Below are positions 1-7,810 of a DNA stretch of 39,771 nt, piece after piece. The stretch's first letter is position 1. Each line of letters begins with the position of its first letter. The stretch spans positions 1 through 39,771 of the forward strand of contig JAUIHP010000034.1 of NCBI GenBank assembly GCA_030431975.1. The letters run 5' to 3'. This DNA comes from a bacterium. GTDB taxonomy: Bacteria > Eisenbacteria > RBG-16-71-46 > CAIMUX01. The position numbers were made by a program, and so were the translations under genes. The notes below the pieces were generated by a model. The model was not told the origin of the DNA, did no database searches, and saw only the letters and a program-made list of their open reading frames with translations.

Positions 1-192
1 GGTGTCTACTACTACTCGATGGCGCTCGTCCTGATGGGAGGACTGGCCGTCTCGACTTTCCTGACTGCCTTTCTGCTCCCGACGACGGTCATCATCGTCG
101 AGGACATCGTATCGTTCCTGCTTCGACCATTCTCGGCGCTCAGCCGGAGGCGACGTGGGCAGGCAAAGCAGTTGTCGACGCAAAGCCCGTAG
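1..192 (+). CDS. RND efflux permease, C-terminal end only
   Basis: The first 63 codons are open to the left edge and end at TAG (190-192). The peptide has a hydrophobic stretch with the 'STFLTAFLLPTTVIIVED' pattern, followed by a basic tail. This matches the last transmembrane helix of RND-superfamily permeases (the 'TLLTLFVVPTLYTLFDD' type end), and the same pattern closes the two complete RND genes later in this window. The gene therefore probably encodes an inner-membrane proton-driven exporter subunit, but its substrate cannot be told. The rest lies outside the window. The photolyase-like gene begins just downstream, or overlaps it if the upstream ATG at 155 is used. Confidence 0.7.
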   Translation, partial: GVYYYSMALVLMGGLAVSTFLTAFLLPTTVIIVEDIVSFLLRPFSALSRRRRGQAKQLSTQSP

Positions 193-220
193 CCTGATCA
201 CGGAGTCGGACGTCATCGCT

Positions 221-1243
221 ATGCCCGTCCCTTCCATTTCGCCGAGCCGTGTGAGCGTGCATCTCGAGGCGCCGCCGCGCGAGGCGGGCCTCTACGTCGC
301 CTACTTCATGACGTCGGCGCGAAGAGGCTTCTGGAGTCACGGACTGCAGCATGCCGCCAACTGGTCGCGTGAACTCGGGGTTTCGCTTCTGGTGTGCGAG
401 ACGGTTCGTCACCTGGGTACGAGTTCCGTCGAGGGTCACCGCTTTCTGCTGGGCGGAATGCGCGCGACCGAGCAGCGACTCTCGTTAGCCGGGGTGCTCT
501 ATCACCCTTATGTCGAACCCGAGGCCGGGGTGATGAACGGACTACTCGGCGCCTTGGCTCGGCGCGCCTCAGTTCTCGTTCTGGATGACCCTGCGGCGCT
601 GACAGAGGACGAAGAATTCCCCGAGGATCTCCGGGTCGAGGCCGTCGACGGCTACGGTTTGCTTCCATTGCGCGCGGACAGTCGACGTACCGAGGTACGT
701 CGCGCCACCCGTTCTGACCTGGACTCCGTCCTTCGTGACTTCCCGGCCCGGAATCCGCTCGCAAAGTTTCACGAACATCACCTGCAGGCCGTGCTCCCCC
801 ACATCACGACCCGGTGGCCACGTGCCTCCGGGATGCTACTCGCGGGTGATCCGGCAGAGCTTTCCAAGCTGGGAATCGAGGGTGGGGACGACAAGCATGG
901 GGTGGAAGGCGGATCCAAGGCTGCATTCGAAAACTGGAGGGAGCTACTCGTTGGGCTGGTTCCCCAGGGCAAGACGTACGGGCAGGGCCCGGGGCGCATC
1001 CACGTATCCGACGACGGTTTCGATTCAGAGACCCTGATCGAAAGGCGCCAGCGTCTCGGCCGGCACCTCTCTCACGGTCACATTTCCAGACACCAGATCG
1101 TCGCCGAGACGCTACGTCATTGCGGGTGGACACCGAATTCCGTCCCGAGTGAGCCGACGGATTCGAGTCTTTGGGGACTCCCAACGGTCATGGAGTCTCT
1201 GTTCGATGAACTCATCTACGAAACTCCGATCCGGGATCCGTAG
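221..1243 (+). CDS. photolyase-family protein lacking the FAD-binding half (possible pseudogene)
   Basis: The N-terminal part ('VAYFMTSARRGFWSHGLQHA', then a Rossmann-like region ending 'VEAVDGYGLLPLRA') resembles the antenna/alpha-beta domain of a deoxyribodipyrimidine photolyase subfamily that repairs UV-induced cyclobutane dimers. Near the end, 'LSHGHIS' corresponds to the 'LHFGHIS' motif and 'MESLFDELI' to the 'xxFLDELxTWRELGFN' motif. The reading frame then runs into unrelated residues and a TAG. Family members usually have about 450-480 residues; this one has 341 from the ATG at 221 (362 from ATG 155, which would overlap the preceding gene). The missing part would contain most of the FAD site and does not continue in another frame downstream, where a minus-strand gene lies. 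It is probably non-functional as a photolyase. Confidence 0.6.
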   Translation: MPVPSISPSRVSVHLEAPPREAGLYVAYFMTSARRGFWSHGLQHAANWSRELGVSLLVCETVRHLGTSSVEGHRFLLGGMRATEQRLSLAGVLYHPYVEPEAGVMNGLLGALARRASVLVLDDPAALTEDEEFPEDLRVEAVDGYGLLPLRADSRRTEVRRATRSDLDSVLRDFPARNPLAKFHEHHLQAVLPHITTRWPRASGMLLAGDPAELSKLGIEGGDDKHGVEGGSKAAFENWRELLVGLVPQGKTYGQGPGRIHVSDDGFDSETLIERRQRLGRHLSHGHISRHQIVAETLRHCGWTPNSVPSEPTDSSLWGLPTVMESLFDELIYETPIRDP

Positions 1244-1252
1244 GGACCCAGA

Positions 1253-2371
1253 CTACTTGTGTGTGTCGAGTTCTGGGTTCGCTCGAAGGATCTCTTTGAG
1301 TTCGCCCCACGAGCGAGACACGACCGGCGTCAGCTCACAACCGATACCCAACGGACCCATCTGAGGACACGGTCGCACAGCGCCCTCCAAACAGGGCGAG
1401 GTCGGCTTCAGGCTGAAGTCTCCACTATCGGGAGCGCAAAACTCCGGATCAAGGCTGATGACGTTGGTCGAGTCCACGCCTCCAATGCTTTCGTGCAACA
1501 CTTCATCAAGAACGTTCGAGCATCGGATTCGAACTCCAAACTCACTGGCGGTCGCGACTCCACCGGATGTCTCGCCGATAGTCGAGTTCTCGACAGTTAC
1601 GCCCAGAGCCAAGCCCTTGTCGTCGCTCCTGACCGCCTCTTTACAATCGTTTGACCACAACACCGAGCCCCGAACCTTTAGGTTGCGACCTTCAATGCAC
1701 GCTCCCGGTGACGTGTTCTTCCAGAAGAGGCAGTTCTCCACGACCGAGTCGAGCCCCCCATAAATGGCACCCCCGACCGGAGCGGCGCAGCCGACAAACT
1801 CTGACTCGGATACCAGGAGGGAGAAAGGAGCAGAAAGGGCGCCACCCTGAAAATCGGACTCACATCCCACGAATCTGCATCTATCAACGGTTAGGTCGAA
1901 CGCACCGTAGACGGCACCTCCGCCGATTTCCCCCACCGACGAAGCCACAAGGCCCTCGAACACGCAGGAACGGATCGTTGCCCGGGCGGCGCCCAGAAAG
2001 TGTAGTACGGGCCCGGGGCCTGAGAAGTGAATCCCTTCTACCAGAATCGTAGCCTGACCGCCGGCTGTCGAAGCGCGAATCAGTAGATGTGAGACATGCA
2101 CGTCACCGCTGCCCACAACTGAGAAGCTGACTGCACGGCGAATAACAACCCGGACCTCGCCGCCGTCCAGCCGCTCATCGTAGACACCTGGAAACACACG
2201 AATCTCATCGCCATCCTGGGCGGCCTCGACAGCATCACCAACAGACTCGAAGTCCCCGGTGCCGTCGACCTTCACCGTCAGAATGTCCGCGAAACTGCGG
2301 TCGGCGCCGCATGAGAGGAGGCAGAGGGTCGCGCCAACGCACAACATCAACCGAGCGCACGGACTCGTCAC
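1253..2371 (-). CDS. secreted right-handed beta-helix lipoprotein
   Basis: The start is GTG at 2371, preceded by a purine-rich GAGGGAGGGG ribosome site. The N-terminus is a signal peptide ending in a lipobox (LLSC, Cys21), so the protein is probably an outer-membrane or periplasmic lipoprotein; cleavage after 'SFA' a few residues later is an alternative. The body has repeated short turns such as 'VEGIHFSG', 'IRSCVFEG', 'VDRCRFVGC', 'VSESEFVGC' and 'VENCLFWKN', the pattern of right-handed parallel beta-helices (pectate-lyase fold). Residues 30-65 resemble the 'xxFxSVxDAVxAAxxGDxIxVxPGxY' opening of such proteins. The C-terminal part is Cys-rich ('CPQMGPLGIGC') and closes with 'SWGELKEIL', similar to the end of the 7758-8474 product. 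It begins 18 bp after the TldE-like gene and may be co-transcribed with it. Substrate unknown. Confidence 0.75.
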   Translation of the reverse strand: MTSPCARLMLCVGATLCLLSCGADRSFADILTVKVDGTGDFESVGDAVEAAQDGDEIRVFPGVYDERLDGGEVRVVIRRAVSFSVVGSGDVHVSHLLIRASTAGGQATILVEGIHFSGPGPVLHFLGAARATIRSCVFEGLVASSVGEIGGGAVYGAFDLTVDRCRFVGCESDFQGGALSAPFSLLVSESEFVGCAAPVGGAIYGGLDSVVENCLFWKNTSPGACIEGRNLKVRGSVLWSNDCKEAVRSDDKGLALGVTVENSTIGETSGGVATASEFGVRIRCSNVLDEVLHESIGGVDSTNVISLDPEFCAPDSGDFSLKPTSPCLEGAVRPCPQMGPLGIGCELTPVVSRSWGELKEILRANPELDTHK

Positions 2372-2389
2372 GACCCCTCCCTCTCCCGC

Positions 2390-3745
2390 CTAGACGCCGG
2401 CGATCTCCATCCCTTCCAGCCGCATCCGGGACGGCACGAGCCCGTCGCCGATGAAGTCCGTTTCCCGGCTGAAGTAGGCATGGGACAATCCCGTGTAGAC
2501 ATTCCCGGTCACCGCTCCGCCCTTGACCGGAATCCGCCGTCCACCGCGATGGAGGTAGCCGAACCGCATCTCGCTCGCGAAGTCACCGGTGCCCTGGCTT
2601 GGCGTGAACCAGGAGAACTTCACGACTTCGAGTACATCTCCGCCACTTGTCAGCGAGGCGGCCGAGCGACTGCCGGGCTCGATGACGAGATTGGCCCAGT
2701 CGCCGGTGGCTTTCAGTCCGAGGTAATGCGCGTGGCGTGCATCCGACCAGAAGCGCCGAACCCGTCCGTCCTCGACCACGGCAACGCGAGCTGCCGGAAC
2801 TCCGTCCCCGTCACAGGGCGACGTCGACAGACCGAAGGGGAGCGTGCGATCGGATGCAATCGTGATGCGATCGCCTCGAATCGTTTCCTCGGTGATTGGG
2901 TCCCCGACCTCGAAGCTCGACATCTGGCGGTACTTCGATTCGCCGGAGAGTTGCCCGACGATCGGCCGGACGAAACTGTCCAACTCGTTGGATCGCAAAA
3001 CCACCGGCCCGGACCACGACGACATGACTTCGGCACGTGCCCCGTCCTGCGCGTGTGTTCCCAACTCCGTAGCCCAACCGCTCACGTCGAGATCTTCGAT
3101 TCGCCGACGATAGCGCAGGTCCTGAACCTCGGCCTCCCGGCCCTGGGAATCCCGCCCGAGAATAACGACCTCACCGGTCGTCCGCGTCCCACAGAAGTCC
3201 GCTTCCAGCCCTTGAGAGTTCTCCATCCAACTCTCGTTGTGAATCACGAAGAACTCGGCCGAGGCCAAGTTCACGTTCGGGCGACTGGTCGCGCCCGTCA
3301 CTTCCTCACGCAGACGTTCCAATCCACGTTGTGGGTTTCGCGCAATCTCGGGGTCCACCGTTTCCACGGTCGGCAATGGTTGCGCATCGATCTTCGGATA
3401 GTCGCGGTACCCGTTCGCTTTCGCCAACCGGACCGCAGTGGCGATCTCACCCTCGACACGTGCTTCCTGCCCGGGTTTGATTTCGAATGACGAACTTCCG
3501 ACCTCGTCCCCGTTCCTGACGAAGAGCGTGGCCGCGACGTTCTCACGGAGAATCGTCCGCTCTGCTTCGACATCGTGCCGAACCAGGTAAAGCTGACGTT
3601 CCCGCGTAACGGTTCGTGTCAGTCGCCACCGATCGACATCGGGCCGGCGGCCCAGCGCGGTCTTGACTGCCTCGAACGTCGCTTCGATCTTGTTCCCGTT
3701 TCCTGTTCCTGTTTCCGTGCTGGGGCGTCCCCACGTAATCGACAT
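2390..3745 (-). CDS. TldE/PmbA-like metalloprotease subunit
   Basis: The 451-residue product belongs to the TldD/PmbA (modulator of DNA gyrase) family and follows a TldD-like gene, as in the E. coli TldD/TldE heterodimer that degrades and matures peptides. TldE subunits carry no metal site, and no HExxxH motif is seen here. Family-like segments include 'NVNLASAEFFVIHNESW' and the C-terminal 'FSWFTPSQGTGDFASEMRFG' and 'GNVYTGLSHAYFS'. Two adjacent ATGs (3748 and 3745) follow an AGGAGG that overlaps the stop of tldD; the second has the better spacing (6 nt). No signal peptide is visible at either start, although the TldD-like partner has a Tat signal, which raises the question of how the two meet. 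Long in-frame extension upstream overlaps tldD and is not used here. Confidence 0.8.
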   Translation of the reverse strand: MSITWGRPSTETGTGNGNKIEATFEAVKTALGRRPDVDRWRLTRTVTRERQLYLVRHDVEAERTILRENVAATLFVRNGDEVGSSSFEIKPGQEARVEGEIATAVRLAKANGYRDYPKIDAQPLPTVETVDPEIARNPQRGLERLREEVTGATSRPNVNLASAEFFVIHNESWMENSQGLEADFCGTRTTGEVVILGRDSQGREAEVQDLRYRRRIEDLDVSGWATELGTHAQDGARAEVMSSWSGPVVLRSNELDSFVRPIVGQLSGESKYRQMSSFEVGDPITEETIRGDRITIASDRTLPFGLSTSPCDGDGVPAARVAVVEDGRVRRFWSDARHAHYLGLKATGDWANLVIEPGSRSAASLTSGGDVLEVVKFSWFTPSQGTGDFASEMRFGYLHRGGRRIPVKGGAVTGNVYTGLSHAYFSRETDFIGDGLVPSRMRLEGMEIAGV

Positions 3746-3755
3746 CATTGGCCTC

Positions 3756-5318
3756 CTAACCGAGGTTCGCCGTGAAGCGAAGGTGAGGGCCGCCCGTGCC
3801 GACCGGTACGTACTCTTTGTGTCCCTTGCCACAGGTTCCGGGGACGAGCTCGAAGTCATTTCCGACGTGCGTGATCGAACCGAGAATGTCCGGGACGTAG
3901 CCTGTCACACCGACCGGACTGAAGATGCGTCCGGTGCGTCGACCGTTCTTGATCTCGTAGCCTCGGTTGCACGTGAACTGGATTCCCCACCCGTGAGGAT
4001 CCTCGATCCCGCTTTGGAATCCTTCGAGGTAAACCCCATCCTCCAACGTGGCGAAGATCTCTTCGACCGGAGTCTCTCCGCTGCCGAAGTACGTGTTCGA
4101 CATGCGTGCATAGGCCTTGTTGGAGAAACTCTGGCGACGACCGTTCGCGGTGCGTTGCGCAGTTCCCTCATGTGAACTGAAGAGGTCGGTCAGCGGACGG
4201 CGGAAGATTCCGCCCTCCACGATCTGGGTCGGCGTCGCTTCCCAGCCCTCGTCGTCGTAGTAGTACGTCCCGTTGGCCGAGGGTTGGGTCGGGTCATCCC
4301 AAATGCTGACGAATTCGGGAGCGACCGGTTTGTTGAGGAAGTGCGCTGCCTTGGCTCGTCCTTTGATGAACTGATCGTACTCGACGCCGTGGCCGAACGA
4401 TTCATGAGCCAGCAGGCCGGTCACCGCGGGATGCGAGATCACTTCGTACTGCCCCGGCGTGATGCGCTCGGCCGCCAGCAGGTCCTCGACAACCCTTCCC
4501 AGTTCCTCGATCTTCGTGTCATCGAAGCGGACGTTCTCGAAACCTCCGGCGCCGAGGTTGCGCACGAACGCCCGGGCTGTCTTTCCCTTCTCCATGGCGA
4601 AGGCGAACGCGCCCGAACCGACCCGATGGATCTTCTGACGAACGACGCGATCCCGTCCTACGAATTCCGTCTCGCGCCAGTTGTGGCTGAGAAAAGCACG
4701 AGCCGAAACGATGCGTGGATCGGATGCATGGACTCGCTCCAGCGTGTCCTCTGCACGACGTCCCCACTCCGCCGGTTCGATCATGGAAGGATCACGTTGG
4801 ATCGGAGTCTCGACCGAACGGCGAAGTCTCGGCCCGGGATCCGGAGCGATCGCGCCACGCGGTGGACGCTGCAGCTCGTTCTTCAGAGATCCAGCCGCAC
4901 GCCGAAGACTGTCGGCATCGATCTGATCGGTCGTCACCTCCCGAAAACGATGCCCGTCATACGCGGTAAAGCAGACTCCCGCGGTCTCGCTGTCGCGATT
5001 GATCGCTTTCTCACCGCGGCTGGCTCCCGCGTTCAGGCCCCCTCGCCGTTCGTGAAAGGCCGAGGCGTACAGCCCTTTCGATTCGAGGTCGGAAACGAGT
5101 TCGGAAAGGAGACCGGTCAGCTCGTCCCCACGTAGACTTCCGGGGTGCGTGGTCACCCCCGTCATTGCGCGCGACGCCGAAGACCCGGAGGTAGCACCGG
5201 CCGTTTCGGGAATCAATCCGAGCGAGCTGCCGCAGAGACACAGCGCGCCCGCCAGCTGCCCCGACTTTTGGAGAAAGGCCCGGCGAGACCATTCCTGTTT
5301 CGTGGACGAGTTCTTCAT
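3756..5318 (-). CDS. TldD-like zinc metalloprotease with Tat signal
   Basis: The 520-residue protein starts with a twin-arginine signal ('SRRAFLQKSGQLAG' plus a hydrophobic stretch, about residues 11-40), so it is expected to be exported folded by the Tat system. The catalytic motif HESFGH (H305, E306, H310) fits the HExxxH zinc motif of TldD. The C-terminal region ('GFQSGIEDPHGWGIQF', 'ILGSITHVGNDFELVPGTCGK') also matches TldD. TldD is the metal-bearing half of the TldD/TldE protease; the TldE-like gene follows directly. The start ATG has GAGGAG 9 nt upstream. Classic TldD is cytoplasmic, so the export signal marks this as a divergent, envelope-located version. Confidence 0.88.
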   Translation of the reverse strand: MKNSSTKQEWSRRAFLQKSGQLAGALCLCGSSLGLIPETAGATSGSSASRAMTGVTTHPGSLRGDELTGLLSELVSDLESKGLYASAFHERRGGLNAGASRGEKAINRDSETAGVCFTAYDGHRFREVTTDQIDADSLRRAAGSLKNELQRPPRGAIAPDPGPRLRRSVETPIQRDPSMIEPAEWGRRAEDTLERVHASDPRIVSARAFLSHNWRETEFVGRDRVVRQKIHRVGSGAFAFAMEKGKTARAFVRNLGAGGFENVRFDDTKIEELGRVVEDLLAAERITPGQYEVISHPAVTGLLAHESFGHGVEYDQFIKGRAKAAHFLNKPVAPEFVSIWDDPTQPSANGTYYYDDEGWEATPTQIVEGGIFRRPLTDLFSSHEGTAQRTANGRRQSFSNKAYARMSNTYFGSGETPVEEIFATLEDGVYLEGFQSGIEDPHGWGIQFTCNRGYEIKNGRRTGRIFSPVGVTGYVPDILGSITHVGNDFELVPGTCGKGHKEYVPVGTGGPHLRFTANLG

Positions 5319-5540
5319 CAGGTCAGACTCCTCGGTAGGCGACCGTCGGGCCGCGGTGACCTCTCCCAGTAGCGGAGTATACCCGCCCTCTATGGGTGAC
5401 GAGACATCGGGATCGGGGTTGCACCGAAAAGAGGGGTAGGGATCCGGACGCGGATCGTCCTCGTCGCCGATTCCTGCTGAGTCGCGACGGTTTGACGCGC
5501 ATCGCGAGCGTCACGAGCGGAGCAGGATGGGCCGGGCGGA

Positions 5541-6353
5541 TCAGCCGAAGAAGTCGGGGAATCGCTCGCTTTGGGTGAGAACCTGATCCCGCTGGGTCAG
5601 GATTTCGCACCCCTGGTCCGTGACCAGAATCGTGTGTTCGAACTGGGCAGAGAGGGATCCGTCCACGGTCACGGCGGTCCAGCCGTCGTCCAGAATCACA
5701 ACGTCGTGCCGGCCCATGTTGACCATCGGCTCGACCGTGAAGATCATCCCGGACTTGAGCTTCACTCCATTACCGTACTTACCGTAGTGGGTGACCATCG
5801 GCTCCATGTGGAACTTGCGTCCGATTCCATGGCCAACGAAGTCGCGGACAACACTGCAGCCGTGCCCTTCGACGAATTCCTGGATGGCTGCGCCGATATC
5901 GCCCAGTCGCGCTCCATCTTTGATTTGCGCGAGACCAATGTCCAGGGAACGTCGACAAACCTCAGTGACATGGCGGGCTTCGTCCGAAGGTTCACCGACA
6001 TAGAAGGTCGCGCTGGTGTCGCCGAAGTAGCCTTCGTAGATGTGGGTGATGTCGACGTTGATGATGTCGCCATCGACCAGGGCGCGATCCGGAGTCGGAA
6101 TGCCGTGGCAAACGACTTCGTTCAGTGAAGTGCACGTGCTCTTGGGATATCCGCGGTAGTTCAGCGGCGCCGGCTTGGCGTTCTTGGCCATGGTGTCTTC
6201 GTGGACGAAGGTATTGATCTCCTCCGTCGTCAGGCCCGGCCGGATGATGCCGTCGACTTTGGTCAGCGTATCCGCAGCCAGGCGGCAGACGGTCCGCATC
6301 GCCTCGATGTCGCGGTCGTTCTTGATCTCGATTTTTCGGTTTCGAACACGCAT
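5541..6353 (-). CDS. map: methionine aminopeptidase, type I
   Basis: This 270-residue enzyme removes the initiator methionine from nascent proteins in the cytoplasm. All five metal ligands of the pita-bread fold can be read: D101 and D112 (in 'VDITHIYEGYFGDTSATF'), H175 ('GHGIGRKFHMEP'), E208 ('FTVEPM') and E239 ('QFEHT'). H83 in 'VCHGIP' is the conserved substrate-side histidine. The length is that of plain type Ia enzymes; no SEC-C or zinc-finger extension is present at the N-terminus. The ATG at 6353 has only a weak ribosome site. The gene stands alone, 222 bp upstream of tldD on the same strand, and is divergent from the next plus-strand gene. Confidence 0.95.
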   Translation of the reverse strand: MRVRNRKIEIKNDRDIEAMRTVCRLAADTLTKVDGIIRPGLTTEEINTFVHEDTMAKNAKPAPLNYRGYPKSTCTSLNEVVCHGIPTPDRALVDGDIINVDITHIYEGYFGDTSATFYVGEPSDEARHVTEVCRRSLDIGLAQIKDGARLGDIGAAIQEFVEGHGCSVVRDFVGHGIGRKFHMEPMVTHYGKYGNGVKLKSGMIFTVEPMVNMGRHDVVILDDGWTAVTVDGSLSAQFEHTILVTDQGCEILTQRDQVLTQSERFPDFFG

Positions 6354-6453
6354 AAGACGGTGATTGTGCCTGCTTCATTCGGCGAGGTCGAGGATTTTCC
6401 GAAGTTCCATCGCTTGCCATACCGTGTCGGCGGATTGGGGACACTTCCTTAGG

Positions 6454-6476
6454 CGAGGCTCTTCGCAGGAGCCTCG
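6454..6476. other. hairpin in divergent intergenic region
   Basis: An 8-bp perfect inverted repeat (CGAGGCTC / GAGCCTCG) with a 7-nt loop lies between the divergently transcribed map and zinc-ribbon genes. There is no T-run, so a terminator is unlikely. It might sit in the 5' leader of the plus-strand gene or be an operator dyad. Function unknown. Confidence 0.35.
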
Positions 6477-6556
6477 ACAGGACTCGTCGGATTGGCCAGA
6501 CTTTGGGTGCTCTGATAGGCTACCGGAGCGCAATGGGCAAGTAGTGACGGAGGCCG

Positions 6557-7168
6557 GTGGTGGACGACGATTACCTGGAAAACGTGGCGGAACGCATCGC
6601 CCTTCCCACTCGTTTTCACAGCGTGGAAAAGGCCAGCCCCTTTACCAACTGCGTGGAATGCGAGACGGAACTGACCGACTCCGGCGTCCCCTACCTGATC
6701 GAGAAGGCTCTTCGTGGAGCAGAGACGGTCTACGAGTTCGCCCTTTGCATGACCTGTCGGGACAAGCTCGAGAGTTCTCTGTCCAAAGAGAGTCTCAGCC
6801 GAATCGAAGAGATGTACCGATCCCAGATGGGTCGGATGTACCACCGTTACTTCCGACTCAGAAGAGAGCTTCAGGAAGACTCCTTCCGCAGTTTGCCGGA
6901 CGGGCTCGATCCGTGGCTGTCGAACTGCGCCGTAACCGGCCAGAGCGTCACTCCACGGGACGAACGGATCGAAATCGCCCTCTGCCAGGGAACAGAACTC
7001 CTACTTGGCGACTTCCCCATGATGATCAGCGAGAGCACGATGGAAACGATGATGGAGTTACTCTCCAAAGCGTCCAGAGACGAGCTCGACCGGTGGCGAG
7101 ATGAGAACCTCAGTCCCTCACCCGAGTGGCAGGAACTGCTCGGTGGACCGCGCGTCTTCGTGATGTAA
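6557..7168 (+). CDS. hypothetical protein with putative zinc-ribbon cysteines
   Basis: I do not recognise this family. The 203-residue, acidic, soluble-looking protein has no signal peptide. Two CxxC pairs, 'NCVECETEL' (about residues 31-39) and 'LCMTCRDKL' (about 63-71), are spaced like a zinc ribbon, and a third cysteine follows in 'NCAVTGQ'. The middle part ('SRIEEMYRSQMGRMYHRYFR') looks helical. Start choice is uncertain: tandem GTG codons at 6557 and 6560 follow GGAGG, and the second has the better spacing (6 nt). It is followed after 54 bp by a GNAT acetyltransferase on the same strand, so the two may share a transcript. A role as a small metal-binding regulator or adaptor is possible but unsupported. 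Confidence 0.7.
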   Translation: MVDDDYLENVAERIALPTRFHSVEKASPFTNCVECETELTDSGVPYLIEKALRGAETVYEFALCMTCRDKLESSLSKESLSRIEEMYRSQMGRMYHRYFRLRRELQEDSFRSLPDGLDPWLSNCAVTGQSVTPRDERIEIALCQGTELLLGDFPMMISESTMETMMELLSKASRDELDRWRDENLSPSPEWQELLGGPRVFVM

Positions 7169-7222
7169 CCCCGACTTCTGACCACCCACCCCAGACAGCG
7201 CCGCAGAAAGGAACGCGACCCA

Positions 7223-7810
7223 GTGAGCCACTTCTTTGCCCCCGATCGATGGGAAACCCCCGATCTCGTTCTGCGTTCGTTCATGCCGGGTGATGGGACC
7301 GCGCTCGCCGAGGCACTCAACGTTTCCTACGATCACCTGAAACGCTTCATGATCTGGGCAGTGCCGACGGAAGATCCCGATGATTGCGAAGAACGGGTCC
7401 GAAGATTCCGGGCGCATTACCTGCTGAACCAGGACTTCCTCATCGGAATCTTCGACCGCGAGGAAAAGCGCGTACTCGGTGGAAGCGGCTTTCACCTTCG
7501 CGAGGGACCGCTCGAAGGGGGGCGGTGCGAAGTCGGCATGTGGATCCGGGGAGATGAAGCCGGAAAAGGGCTTGGACAAAAGGCTCTGGCTGCACTCACC
7601 GCCTGGGCGTGGGCCGAGTGGCACTTCCACCGGTTGTCCTGGCACTGCAGTTCGGAAAACTTCGCATCACGGAAGGTCGCCGAGTCGGCAGGCTACGAGC
7701 AGGAAGGAATCTTGCGGCGAGGACTGTCGGTTCGAGACGAGCCTCCGCACGACCGCATCATCTACGCGAAGTTGAAGAATGGAGACTCCCCAAGCCGAAC
7801 TCCTGCTTGA
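7223..7810 (+). CDS. GNAT-family N-acetyltransferase (RimJ/RimL type)
   Basis: The 195-residue product matches the RimJ/RimL-like GNAT fold: an N-terminal 'WETPDLVLRSFMPGDG' segment, a central beta strand 'RVLGGSGFHL', the acetyl-CoA-binding 'GDEAGKGLGQKALAAL', and the late 'NFASRKVAESAGYEQEGILR' helix-strand typical of the family. Such enzymes acetylate ribosomal protein N-termini, polyamines or antibiotics; the acceptor here cannot be told. The start is GTG at 7223. The gene's 3' end overlaps the 3' end of the convergent secreted-protein gene by 53 bp. Confidence 0.88.
   Translation: MSHFFAPDRWETPDLVLRSFMPGDGTALAEALNVSYDHLKRFMIWAVPTEDPDDCEERVRRFRAHYLLNQDFLIGIFDREEKRVLGGSGFHLREGPLEGGRCEVGMWIRGDEAGKGLGQKALAALTAWAWAEWHFHRLSWHCSSENFASRKVAESAGYEQEGILRRGLSVRDEPPHDRIIYAKLKNGDSPSRTPA

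Noticed and set aside
2480-3490. Plus-strand open frame of 336 codons opposite the TldE-like gene
   Set aside because: Composition is that of an antisense shadow and the minus strand has family motifs and translational coupling to tldD.
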